From positions 5,861,821-5,925,820 of the forward strand of contig JAJEKV010000057.1 in assembly GCA_021234155.1 (NCBI GenBank): 64,000 nt of DNA. The letters run 5' to 3'. The DNA is from Isoetes taiwanensis. Its lineage: Eukaryota; Streptophyta; Lycopodiopsida; Isoetales; Isoetaceae. Under the pieces are notes generated by a model, which had not been told where the DNA came from, searched no databases, and saw only the letters and a list, made by a program, of their open reading frames with translations. Made by a program: the position numbers and the translations under genes. Shown piece by piece: positions 45,989-56,700 of the stretch; position 1 is the stretch's first letter, and each line of letters starts with the position of its first letter.

Positions 45989-46736
45989 CGTAATAACCGG
46001 TTGGCGAAATTACATCCGTTGAATGGCTATGGCTATGGCGTAGGAGGCAGTGGAGGAAAGATCTTTTCGAGGTGTATTCTTGAATGGCTATGGCGTAAAA
46101 GGGCAATAGAGATTTTGTTTTTTGGAATGGCTATGGCATTACTTCCTGTGCCAAAATGCTATTTTTGGGCAGAGGATTGTCTCTCTAGGTGCGTCTTTTG
46201 GGCAGAGGCCTTTTGTGGCGGATTGATAAGCCAAGATAGATCAACGAAATGCTAAATGCTAGATTACTGTGTCAAGTTGCAAAGCTTTAGAGAAAACCCT
46301 ACTATCCATGATATCCGGTGGTGGTGATGCCGGATTCGGCTATGGTGGGGCAGAAAGAAACAATGCTTGGGCAAGAAGAAGCAGAAATCTAAGAAGCAGA
46401 AATCTATGGTGCGAAATCTAAGAAGCAGAAGGGCCTTATGCTTCTGGCCCTGTTCGGAACTGCAGTTTTGCAAGCGCCATAGTCGCCGAATCTTCGTGAC
46501 AGGGCCAATGCGAAACCAAATCAAGAAACCAATTTGTTTTTTCTGAATATTGCAGCGATGGAATGCTTCCAAGTGAGGTGTTGTGTGGGAAAGAGGAACT
46601 GAAACAGAGGGAAGGTGGGAAACAGAGGAACTCAAACAGAGGAATCAGCGGCGCCGCTCCCGCAAATAGAAAATAAATTTTACGCCGTATAAAATTGGGG
46701 TAATATTCCAGTAATTTCGACCAACCGGTTATTACG
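45989..46736. mobile_element. 748-bp element with 25-bp terminal inverted repeats
   Basis: The left end begins CGTAATAACCGGTTGG then CGAAATTAC; the right end is GTAATTTCGACCAACC then GGTTATTACG, complementary but for one base. The interior has short frames on both strands, none recognised. No clean target duplication, so the superfamily is open. It sits inside Helitron 2 cargo. Confidence 0.72.
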
Positions 46737-47323
46737 AAGGAAGAATATAAAGATAAGTTAAGAAGCTTCAACTTACCTTCACTGGGGAGCAGAACTTCAA
46801 AAACGGGTTCGTCCAGCATATATGCAGTAGGAGCAATTTCTTGAACAAAAGAAAACAGACATTTACTGTAGCAAAAGATGTTGTAGCCGAGGGAGAACCC
46901 ATATTATTTTTGTAATGAACAGGAACCCGAACTCTTGACGAAGCAATACTTCCTGCTTGTCATTCACTGTCACAAGCATGGGGAAGATCCAAAGCATAGC
47001 CACGGATAAAACATTGCTGCATTATGCTAAACAGGGGTCTCTCATGATTGTAACGGCTGGAAATCGAATTTTGAACCCAAGGAACAGGCTTAAGACGACG
47101 CAAACAAACGGATCAAACCTTGTTGCCACAGTAGCACAAAACGAATACGGAATGGCCCCAGATGGCTCAAAACACAGACGGAATACTCTCGGGAGCATGA
47201 GACATAGGCATGAAGCGTATACCCTGGCTCTGAGCCCCAATCCGAAGCGCCTCTGCTTTATCGATCTGCAATCTACATAGAACCAAAACCATCGCCTCCT
47301 TTTTATCGATCTGCAATCTACAT

Positions 47324-47673
47324 AGAACCAAAACCATCGCCTCCTTTTCTATCTGCATTCGTCTCAACAACAACAACAGGTAGATTAGAGTTAGTCGTAA
47401 TCTAAAAACAAAAAACAAATCTTAGCCGTCCAATGTTAGGGTCCAATCTTAGCCCTCCGATTTAGGGCTGGATACAACACCCTATAACATTATTATATAG
47501 AACCAAAACCATCGCCTCCTTTTCTATCTGCTTTCGTCTCAATAACAACAACAGGTAGATTAGAGTTAGTCGTAATCTAAAAACAAAAAACAAATCTTAG
47601 CCGTCCAATGTTAGGGTCCAATCTTAGCCCTCCGATTTAGGGCTGGATACAACACCCTATAACATTATTATAT
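47324..47673. repeat. 175-bp tandem duplication of the Helitron 2 5' end
   Basis: Units 47324-47498 and 47499-47673 are nearly identical (AGAACCAAAACCATCGCCTC to CCCTATAACATTATTATAT). Each unit carries a Helitron-like 5' terminus on the minus strand; the inner one reads TCTATATAATAATG (TC at 47501-47500). A smaller 45-bp duplication adjoins at 47235-47323. Confidence 0.9.
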
Positions 47674-47677
47674 AGGA

Positions 47678-50165
47678 CTAGTAATGGTACCCAGCGTTGC
47701 TGGGCATAACTTGGAAATCTGTGTGGACGAAAACTTGTTCTTCTCTAACTCCTTTTCATAAATCTAGAAACCAAGCCCAGTGTTGCTGGGCTATAAGAAG
47801 TTTTTGTGCATTCGAAATTGCTTCCCCTTCCCTTTGCCTTTTTCTCTATCCCATGTTTTCACTTTTTCTTTCCCATTTTCATTTTTCTACACACTTTAAT
47901 TTTCCCGTTTCCTTTTTTCCCATTTTTCCTACACATTTTCCGTTTCCCCTTTTTCTTTTTAACCCTCTTTTCACTCCCTCGTTTCATTTTCGCCTTCCCT
48001 TTTCTCTCTTTCGTTTTTATTTACAAACTTTTTCCCTTCCCTTTTCATCCTTTCCTCGCCCTCCTCCTTCTTTTTTCTTTTCTCTTCGCTTTCGCCTTTT
48101 CCATGCCCTTTTTTCATTCCAATTTTTCCATCTTTTTCATTTGCCCATTTTCCTCCTTTTCCCCTTGCCCATTCCTTCATCATTTTTTTTTTCCTTTTCC
48201 ATGCTCTTTCTCTCTTCCTTTTTCCCCTCTTTTCCTTCTTCCCGTGCCCTTTTCCCTTTCTCTTCTGTCAGATCCCTCTCCCGTTTTTTTCGTGCCCTTA
48301 TTCCCTTCCCTCCTTTTCCCCTTCCTTTTTTCTTTTCCCTTCCTTTTATCCTTTCCCGCTCTTCCCCCCTTTTTCTGCGCTCTTTTCCCTTTCCTTTCCC
48401 TTTTTTTTCATTTTTCTCTTTCTCATTCTCGTGTCTTTTTTCCGTTCCCTTTTTCCCACATTTTTCATGTGCCCCTTTTCCTCCTTTCCCCAACCTCTTC
48501 CCTTTTCTATGTGCCCATTCCCCTTCCCTTTTTCTTTTTACTTACCATGCTCCTTTTTTGCCACTTTTTTCCTGGTTGTTCACCCTTTGTCCATCCTCCT
48601 CCTTTTAATTGCTTTCCCTTCTCTTTTCCCATTTCTTCTCCCCTTTTCCTCGTCCCATTTTTTGTTTCCCTTCCCCCTTTCTGCCTTATTTTTTTTTCTT
48701 TGCCCTTTCCCTTTATAACAGATTTATGCAGTTCCCCCGACCTCTTTCTTCTCCTTTTCTGCTTTTCCCTTTTTCTTTTCCTTTTTCTCCCTACTCTTTT
48801 TTCAGTCTTCCCCCTCTACCCCTTTTTTTCCTTCTTTTTTTCTGCCTCCTTTCATTGACCCTTTTTCTTTCTTTTTGTCTTCCTTTCTAGCTTTTATTCT
48901 TTTTTTCTTTACTTTTTTTCACTTTGTTTTATCGTTTTGCTTTTTACCTTTTTTTTTCCTTTTCCTTCTTTCCCTCTTTTTTTCCTTTTTCCCTTTCCCT
49001 TTCCCTTTTCCTTTTTCCTTTTTCCTTTTTCCTTTTTCTCTTTTCGACTACTGGATTGAGTGAAGTTTAGCCGTCCGTCTTTTTACCTTCCCCTTTTCCC
49101 TTTTCTCGTTCGCTTTCCCTTTTCCCCTTCCTTGCCTTTTTTTGTTCCTTTTCTCCAGTCCCATTTCTTGTTTCCATTTTCCATTTTTTCTTCCTTTCTA
49201 GCTTTTATTCTTTTTTTCTTTACCTTTTTTCACTTCGTTTCTTTTTTATTTTACCCTTTTTATATTCTCTTTTTTTTTTCCCTTTTTTCTCCCCCCCTCC
49301 CTTTTTTTTCCTTTTCCATTTTTCCTTCCATTTTTTTTCCTTTATCTTTTTTTCCCATCTGCTTTTCCATTTTCCTTTTCCCATTCCCATTTTCGACTAT
49401 CGGATTGAGTGAATTTGGCCACGGTCCTTTTACCTTCAATTTTTCCTTCCTTGCCTTTTTTTTTTTTCCTTTTTCTCCCTTTCCCTTTTTGTTTTATTTC
49501 CCTTTTCCATTTTTTTTTCTCCTTTCTAGCTTGTATTCTTTCTTTCTTTACCTTTTTTTCCGTTGCTTTCTTCCCTTTTATCCTTTTTACCTTTTCCATC
49601 ATTCCTTTTTTTTTTTTTCTCTTTCCTTTCCTTGTTTTCCTTTTCTATTTTTCCTTCCCTTTTTTTTCCTCTTTTCTTTTTCCCTTCCCCTTTTCCTTTT
49701 TCCTTTACCCATTCCCTTTTCGGATTGAGCGAATTTTGGCCATCGGTCCTTTTACCTTCCCCTTTTTTCTTTTTCCTTCTCTTTCCCTTTTCCCCTTCCT
49801 TGCCTTTTTTTTGTTCCTTTTCTCCCTTCCCCTTTTTTGTTTTTTATTTTCCCCTTTCCATTTTTTATTTTTTCATATCCCTATTTCCCCTTGCCCTTTT
49901 TTTTCCTTTTGTCCTTTCTCTCTCCCTTTTCCTTTTCCTTCAATTTCCCCTCTCCTTCTCCCTTTCCCTTTTCCCTTTTCCCTTTTCCCTTTTTCCCTTT
50001 TCCTTTGATTGTTTGACTGTTGGATTGAGTAAATCAATTCGAAGCAATGGTAATTTTAGTTGAAGACACGCACATACCATCTCTACCATTGATTGATCAA
50101 ATCCTCGACCGTTCGATCTAGGTCTCCGTTGAAGACACACGCTATAATTTTATAATATAAAAAGA
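47678..50165 (-). mobile_element. Helitron 1, non-autonomous, 2488 bp
   Basis: The minus-strand 5' end TCTTTTTATATTATAAAATT starts at 50165 after host A (50166). The 3' end has hairpin GCCCAGCAACGCTGGG, then TACCATTACTAG (CTAG at 47681-47678). The body is purine-rich on the element strand and made of about 300-350-bp tandem units marked by GGATTGAGTGAA (plus strand about 49050, 49403, 49724, 50028). The large frames across it are composition artefacts. No Rep/helicase. Confidence 0.9.
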
Positions 50166-50166
50166 T

Positions 50167-51030
50167 GAGAAACTCAGACAAGAGAAGATCAGGAGGCAAG
50201 TTGGGAATTGAAAACCAGCAGGGCATTTTTACAGCAGTCAACATACCAGGAGTAAAGCCAGGAGAGTATGGTTGATATAAGATATAGTTGCTCCACATCA
50301 GGTCCACACCACGAGCCACGAGCTTATCCACAACATCCGCATCATCAAAAACAATTAAAAAGAACTTCTTATCCAACATCTTCAATGTGCGATAAGCAGG
50401 TAGCCCAATTCTGCGAAGATGGCCTGTCAACCAGTAGCCAAGTTTCCTAGAATCCAGATAAGCACCAGTAGAATGTGCCACCACAGCCGAGGAGACAAGA
50501 TTGCCAATACACTTTTTATGCAATTCATGATCAATCTCCGCCATACCATAACCTGATGCCTGAAGGGTATTCTTACACACATCTGCCTGATAGAACACAT
50601 CCAGTGGAGGTAACTGAAGGTTCAATTGAGATTCCCTTGCCTTAAGCTCTTCCAGAAGATTACTGAGATCTTGCTTGTTATACTGGACCATAAGGTCAAT
50701 AGCACTGGAAATGCGAGATGCTGCCACTGCAGAAGAGACGTCCTTCTTGATCCATTCACTAAAGCGCATTCGAGATATGCCCTCACCGGATGTGGAAGGC
50801 TTCCATGCCGACGGGCGAGGATTTGCAGCAGGTGGAGGAGCAGGTCTAGAAGCATTCTTGTTAGATGGCAATTCAAGAAAATCAGAAGGAGAAAGATATG
50901 GAGCACCAGCAACTTGATCAAGGACGGACTGGAGAGCCAAAGGATTATCACGGATTACCAGACTCCGGTCAGAGATTGAAGCAGAAGCTTGTGCATGTGT
51001 TCTAGACGAGGAAGCCATCATGGCCGACAT
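50167..51030 (-). pseudogene. LINE ORF1 N-terminal half (DUF4283-like), unit A
   Basis: ATG codons at 51030, 51021 and 51018 begin MSAMMASSSRTHAQ. The frame is open through SPSDFLELPSNKN, RMRFSEWIKKDVSSAV, LGYWLTGHLRRIGLPAYRTL and the DUF4283-like core KKFFLIVFDDADVVDKLVAR, MWSNYILYQPYSPGFTP, KMPCWFSIPNLPPDLLLSEF. It stops being LINE at the Helitron edge (50166). The domain is thought to bind element RNA. No frame damage in this half. Confidence 0.9.
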
Positions 51031-51365
51031 CACCCTTTCCCTTTTTTCTCCTTTTTCCCATGCCCTTTTTTCCTTTCCTTTTTTTATGCTCTTTTTTTCT
51101 TTGTTTTTCCCATTCTTCACCCTTTTCCCACTCTTTCCTTTTTTTCTATGACATTTTCCCTTCTCTTTTGCCCTTTACCTCTTCCCCTTTTTCTCGTGCC
51201 CTTTTGTCAGGTTCCCTTCCCCACTCCCTTTTGATTTTTTCTTTCCCTTTCCCTTTTTCCCATATATTTTTCTCTTCTCTTATCCCCACCCTTTTCTCTT
51301 TCTCATTTTTGTCCCTTCGCGTTCGCTCTTTCCTACTCCCTTTTCCTTTTCCTTTACCCTTTCTC
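51031..51365. repeat. CT-rich tract, right part (unit A)
   Basis: Continuation of the 37425-38448 tract across the LINE, starting with the 13-bp target duplication. Ends where ATAAGAGATCAAAACATGAC begins. Confidence 0.88.
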
Positions 51366-53042
51366 CATAAGAGATCAAAACATGACCAATCACAGTGGTA
51401 AGAAGTTGTGCGAGAAATCTCGACCTTTGGATGCACCTAGATTATCTCGGCCATTCAAATTAGGGCTTGATCCAATCCAAGACTTACGGTATACCATTAT
51501 AATATAAGATATTCGACAAGACCACAAGATAAGTGCATTCCACACGTCTATAACTAATGCGCCGCACCACCGAGCACATCTATCTACCTACCTACCTACC
51601 TACCTACCTACCTATCTAATTAATTAATTAATTAATTAATGTCAGCGCATTTGAGATTGATTTTCAACTAACTAATTTATTTCCTAAGGATCTGAAATAT
51701 GTTCAAAACTTCATATGCTAATCCCATTTTAAGCGGTGCCTTTTTTGGCTCTCGATTTCCGAGTATCACTTGTAGGAAATTAAACAAAGCCAATTTCCCA
51801 AATTAAACTAGCGATTTTTCGAATTGTGAAATTAAACTTTGCGAATATCAAAAAGGGGAAGGTGAAATTAAACTTAAGCCATTTGAGAAATCGTCGTCCG
51901 GAAAATTGGTCGATTATGTCAATAAGCTGCTTGCGGTGATTTTGAAAAAATGAAATTAAGCTTAAACAAATTTCGAACGCCCGGATTCGTCGGCAAGCGG
52001 GCGATTCCGATCAAAAAAAAAAAAATTCAAAAGCTTAATTTGAAATTAATGCTTAATTTTTCTTGCTTTTCTCCTTTTAATATTTCTACTCTTAATCCAT
52101 CAAAACCCATTTGGCCTGATCCAAATAACCTCTTAAATCTATCAAATGAACAAACATCTAATTGGGTTTTCCTGTTCTTCACAAAATCGTCCCATTTGTC
52201 ATAAAACTGCCTCGTTCTTCATAAGATCCGCCTGTTCTTCATAACATCTGTCCTCTCCTTCAAAAGATGTGCTCTCTTTACGATCCCCTATTTGTGGTCA
52301 TATTTACCCATTTCAATCCAAGGATATGATTTTTGGCCTTAATCCACATCCTTCTCTTCTTCACCATCTAAACCCAATGACATCCGAAGAAGAGGCGAAA
52401 GCTTCTAATCCGAGTATGAATCGCCAAAATTTGATAAAAACATGAAAGATGTGGAAAAAAATCTCTACGGATTGAAATAAAGGAGGCGACAACTTGGCCT
52501 AGAAGCTATGGAACAGAATGGTGCGAAGCTATAGAGGGGCCCGGCGGATATCGCGAGCCTTTACACGCGCTGGCGCACCGAAAGCGATGGAGTCAGGCCA
52601 TTATCGAGAAGGTAGAACCCGTTCCAATGAACACGTTTTTAATGGCTCCGTTCAGGAAGGGCCATGTCCCGAAATCCGCCATAGCGAGGCACCGGTCTAA
52701 CACAGCAGTCTTGGTGGAAAAGAAGAGTAAGCCGAATTTCAGGCCCGTGTGCCTTTCGGGCGTCGCCGCGGCGCCGTCATGCATGCGTGTGGCCTTCAGT
52801 GTGGAAAAGACGAGGCCGGGAAGCGAATTTCGTGCCTTTTTCTCCCTAAGTGAGATTTTTCAAAGCGAGAAATTCACTAGCGAATTCGCCCCAATTTACG
52901 CCTCTAGCTTATTTTCTACCGCGAACATGTGGAATTAGGGAGCCAAAAAGACCTCGCATTTTAAGTGTCCAGTGGCAATCCAACAAAACATGTGGTAGTG
53001 AAATAAGCAATGGGTGTATGGGTGGCTCCTATGGCTGCACAG
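51366..53042 (+). promoter_or_regulatory. duplicated HBP5 upstream region with truncated first exon (unit A)
   Basis: Homologous throughout to 59211-60855, including the (CTAC)n(TTAA)n microsatellite at 51579-51641. It ends with the HBP5 start (GCAATGGG... GGCTCCTATGGCTGCACAG) fused to Helitron sequence. Any transcript from here would give only a short peptide (MGVWVAPMAAQILALRFGYN then TL and stop). The palindromes of unit B appear here as degenerate forms such as AAATTAAACAAAGCCAATTT. Confidence 0.8.
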
Positions 53043-53093
53043 ATCTTAGCCCTCCGATTTGGATACAACACCCTATAACATTATTATATAGGA

Positions 53094-55578
53094 CTAGTAA
53101 TGGTACCCAGCGTTGCTAGGCATAACTTGGAAATCTGTGTGGACGAAAACTTGTTCTTCTCTAACTCCTTTTCATAAATCTAGAAACCAAGCCCAGTGTT
53201 GCTGGGCTATAAGAAGTTTTTGTGCATTCGAAATTGCTTCCCCTTCCCTTTGCCTTTTTCTCTATCCCATGTTTTCACTTTTTCTTTCCCATTTTCATTT
53301 TTCTACACACTTTAATTTTCCCGTTTCCTTTTTTCCCATTTTTCCTACACATTTTCAGTTTCCCCTTTTTCTTTTTAACCCTCTTTTCACTCCCTCGCTT
53401 CATTTTCGCCTTCCCTTTTCTCTCTTTCTTTTTTATTTACAAACTTTTTCCCTTCCCTTTTCATCCTTTCCTCGCCCTCCTCCTTCTTTTTTCTTTTCTC
53501 TTTCGCTTTCGCCTTTTCCATGCCCTTTTTTCATTCCAATTTTTCCATCTTTTTCATTTGCCCATTTTCCTCCTTTTCCCCTTGCCCATTCCTTCATCAT
53601 TTTGTTTTCCTTTTCCATGCTCTTTCTCTCTTCCTTTTTCCCCTCTTTTCCTTCTTCCCGTGCCCTTTTCCCTTTCTCTTCTGTCAGATCCCTCTCCCGT
53701 TTTTTTCGTGCCCTTATTCCCTTCCCTCCTTTTCCCCTTCCTTTTTTCTTTTCCCTTCCCTTTTTATCCTTTCCCCGCTCTTCCCCTTTTTTCTGCGCTC
53801 TTTTCCCTTTTCCTTTCCTTTTTTTTTTTTTCATTTTTCTCTTTCTCATTCTCGTGTCTTTTTTCCGTTCCCTTTTTCCCACATTTTTCATGTGCCCCTT
53901 TTCCTCCTTTCCCCAACCTCTTCCCTTTTCTATGTGCCCATTCCCCTTCCCTTTTTCTTTTTACTTCCCATGCTCCTTTTTTGCCACTTTTTTCCTGGTT
54001 CTTCACCCTTTGTCCATCCTCCTCCTTTTACCGTGCTTTCCCCTTCTCTTTTCCCATTTCTTCTCCCCTTTTCCTCGTCCCATTTTTTGTTTCCCTTCCC
54101 CCTTTCTGCCTTATTTTTTTTTCTTTGCCCTTTCCCTTTATAACAGATTTATGCAGTTCCCCCGACCTCTTTTTCTCCTTTTCTGCTTTTCCCTTTTTCT
54201 TTTCCTTTTTCTCCCTACTCTTTTTTCAGTCTTCCCCCTCTACCCCTTTTTTTCCTTCTTTTTTTCTGCCTTCTTTCATTGACCCTTTTCTTTCTTTTTG
54301 TCTTCCTTTCTAAATTTTATTCTTTTTTTCTTTACTTTTTTTTCACTTTGTTTCTGTTTGCTTTTACCTTTTTTACCTTTTTCCTTCTTTCCCCCCCTTT
54401 TTTTTCCTTTTTCCCTTTCCCTTTCCCTTTTCCTTTTTCCTTTTTCCTTTTTCCTTTTTCTCTTTTCGACTACTGGATTGAGTGAAGTTTAGCCGTCCGT
54501 CTTTTTACCTTCCCCTTTTCCCTTTTCCCCTTCCTTGCCTTTTTTTGTTCCTTTTCTCCCGTCCCTTTTCTTGTTTCTATTTTCCATTTTTTCTTCCTTT
54601 CTAGCTTTTATTCTTTTTTTCTTTACCTTTTTTCACTTCGTTTCTTTTTTATTTTACCCTTTTTATATTCTCTTTTTTTTTTTTTTTTTTTCTCCCCCCT
54701 CCCTTTTTTCCTTTTCCATTTTTCCTTCCATTTTTTTTCCTTTATCTTTTTTTCCCATCTACTTTTCCATTTTCCTTTTCCCATTCCCATTTTCGACTAT
54801 CGGATTGAGTGAATTTGGCCACGGTCCTTTTACCTTCAATTTTTTCCTTCCTTGCCTTTTTTTTTTCCTTTTCTCCCTTTCCCTTTTTTGTTTTTATTTC
54901 CCCTTTTCCATTTTTTCTTCCTTTCTAGCTTGTGTTCTTTCTTTCTTTACCTTTTTTCACTTCGTTGCTTTCTGCTTTTATCCTTTTTACCTTTTCCATC
55001 ATTCCTTTTTTTTTTCCTCTCTTTCCTTTCCTTGTTTTCCTTTTCTATTTTTCCTTCCCTTTTTTTCCTCTTTTCTTTTTCCCTTCCCCTTTTCCTTTTT
55101 CCTTTACCCATTCCCTTTTCGGATTGAGCGAATTTTGGCCATCGGTCCTTTTACCTTCCCCTTTTTTCTTTTTCCTTCTCTTTCCCTTTTCCCCTTCCTT
55201 GCCTTTTTTTTGTTCCTTTTCTCCCTTCCCCTTTTTTGTTTTTTATTTTCCCTTTTCCATTTTTTATTTTTTCATATCCCTATTTCCCCTTGCCTTTTTT
55301 TTTTCCTTTTGTCCTTTCTCTCTCCCTGTTCCTTTTCCTTCAATTTCCCCTCTCCTTCTCCCTTTCCCTTTTCCCTTTTCTCTTTTCCCTTTTTCCTTTT
55401 TCCTTTGATTGTTTGACTGTTGGATTGAGTGAATCAATTCGAAGCAATGGTAATTTTAGTTGAAGACACGCACATACCATCTCTACCATTGATCGATCAA
55501 ATCCTCGACCGTTCGATCTAGGTCTCCGTTGAAGACACACGCTATAATTTTATAATATAAGAATTTTATAATATAAGA
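53094..55578 (-). mobile_element. Helitron 1, copy in unit B, 2485 bp
   Basis: 3' CTAG at plus 53094-53097 and hairpin with one change (TTGCTAGGC instead of TTGCTGGGC on plus, which weakens the stem). The 5' end at 55578 is duplicated: TCTTATATTATAAAATTC is followed by a second TTATATTATAAAATTATAGC. Body repeats lie at about 54474, 54803, 55123 and 55428. Confidence 0.9.
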
Positions 55579-56443
55579 TGAGAAACTCAGACAAGAGAAG
55601 ATCAGGAGGCAAGTTGGGAATTGAAAACCAGCAGGGCATTTTTACAGCAGTCAACATACCAGGAGTAAAGCCAGGAGAGTATGGTTGATATAAGATATAG
55701 TTGCTCCACATCAGGTCCACACCACGAGCCACGAGGTTATCCACAACATCCGCATCATCAAAAACAATTAAAAAGAACTTCTTATCCAACATCTTCAATG
55801 TGCGATAAGCAGGTAGCCCAATTCTGCGAAGATGGCCTGTCAACCAGTAGCCAAGTTTCCTAGAATCCAGATAAGCACCAGTAGAATGTGCCACCACAGC
55901 CGAGGAGACAAGATTGCCAATACACTTTTTATGCAATTCATGATCAATCTCCGCCATACCATAACCTGATGCCTGAAGGGTATTCTTACACACATCTGCC
56001 TGATAGAACACATCCAGTGGAGGTAACTGAAGGTTCAATTGAGATTCCCTTGCCTTAAGCTCCCCCAGAAGATTACTGAGATCTTGCTTGTTATACTGGA
56101 CCATAAGGTCAATAGCACTGGAAATGCGAGATGCTGCCACTGCAGAAGAGACGTCCTTCTTGATCCATTCACTAAAGCGCATTCGAGATATACCCTCACC
56201 GGATGTGGAAGGCTTCCATGCCGACGGGCGAGGATTTGTAGCAGGTGGAGGAGCAGGTCTAGAAGCATTCTTGTTAGATGGCAATTCAGGAAAATCAGAA
56301 GGAGAAAGATATGGAGCACCAGCAACTTGATCAAGGACGGACTGGAGAGCCAAAGGATTATCACGGATTACCAGACTCCGGTCAGAGATTGAAGCAGAAG
56401 CTTGTGCATGTGTTCTAGACGAGGAAGCCATCATGGCCGACAT
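55579..56443 (-). pseudogene. LINE ORF1 N-terminal half, unit B
   Basis: Nearly identical to 50167-51030 with a few residue changes (FPELPSNKN for FLELPSNKN, LLGELKARE for LLEELKARE, VVDNLVARG for VVDKLVARG). Open to the Helitron edge. It has no downstream half because the duplication breakpoint lies inside the Helitron. Confidence 0.9.
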
Positions 56444-56700
56444 CACCCTTTCCCTTTTTTCTCCTTTTTCCCATGCCCTTTTTTCCTTTCCTTTTTTTAT
56501 GCTCTTTTTTTCTTTGTTTTTCCCATTCTTCACCCTTTTCCCCACTCTTTCCTTTTTTTCTATGACATTTCCCCTTCTCTTTTGCCCTTTACCTCTTCCC
56601 CTTTTTCTCGTGCCCTTTTGTCAGGTTCCCTTCCCCACTCCCTTTTGATTTTTTCTTTCCCTTTCCCTTTTTCCCATATATTTTTCTCTTCTCTTATCCC
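56444..56700. repeat. CT-rich tract in unit B, left of the R insertion
   Basis: Matches 51031-51288 and breaks after CTTATCCC. The tract resumes at about 59140 (TCTTTCTCATTTTTGTCCC). Roughly 10 bp of the tract (ACCCTTTTC region of unit A) are lost at the insertion. Confidence 0.88.

Larger units (their letters stand above)
44934..46839 (-). pseudogene. exon-like fragments captured by Helitron 2
   Basis: Several minus-strand pieces look like exons with splice sites. 46839-46777: acceptor CTTTTGTTCAAG, coding IAPTAYMLDEPVFEVLLPSE, donor GTAAGT. 45571-45516: RLELGHETAWRARKMGLF, donor GTACAT. About 45290-45175: HMQAFFVTFSKLREGPAAYL and VDCKPRFADKFL. About 45110-44934: ASWEVDFLFESPCTYDFVWR and LSARHIPCVQFGLHFLLMQ. 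They share strand and order, as expected of one captured host gene. I do not recognise the protein, and the fragments are interrupted by the TIR element. Confidence 0.5.
43761..47677 (-). mobile_element. Helitron 2, non-autonomous, 3.9 kb
   Basis: Minus-strand 5' end TCCTATATAATAATGTTATA at 47677 directly follows the 3' end of Helitron 1. The 3' end has the hairpin GCCCAGCAACGCTGGG, then CACTATTACTAG (plus 43761-43764), then the host T. No target duplication. LINE codons on both sides join as EFLINIANALG. Cargo: a palindromic element, a TIR element, exon-like fragments of an unidentified gene, and an inner duplicate 5' terminus. No Rep/helicase gene is present, so it moved in trans. Confidence 0.92.
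38462..51030 (-). mobile_element. minus-strand plant-type LINE (DUF4283-like ORF1, APE, RT, zf-RVT-like)
   Basis: The 3' end is a short poly(A) (T8 on plus, 38463-38470). The flanks CACCCTTTCCCTT at 38449-38461 and 51031-51043 are a 13-bp target duplication inside the CT tract. The 5' end starts at ATG (51030), so there is almost no leader; it may be slightly truncated. Insertions: a hAT MITE (39363-39967) and two tandem Helitrons (43761-50165). Removing these leaves roughly 5.5 kb, a plausible nearly full-length LINE. One frameshift and two nonsense codons in ORF2 show it is inactive. Confidence 0.92.
47621..53042. repeat. tandem duplication unit A, 5.4 kb
   Basis: Starts in the Helitron 2 5' end (ATCTTAGCCC, 47621), covers Helitron 1, LINE ORF1 start, CT tract, a microsatellite and the HBP5 upstream region, and ends in HBP5 codon about 8 (GGCTGCACAG, 53033-53042). 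Unit B begins with ATCTTAGCCC at 53043. Helitron and LINE parts are almost identical between the units; the upstream region differs by many small indels. Confidence 0.93.

Noticed and set aside
47697-49728. Frames of 303, 350 and 222 codons in Helitron 1 and similar ones at 53113-55416
   Set aside because: Pure pyrimidine low-complexity DNA; frames are interchangeable and differ between the two near-identical copies.
51146-51436. Read-through extension of LINE ORF1 upstream into the CT tract
   Set aside because: The 13-bp target duplication shows that the LINE ends at 51030; upstream codons are host tract.
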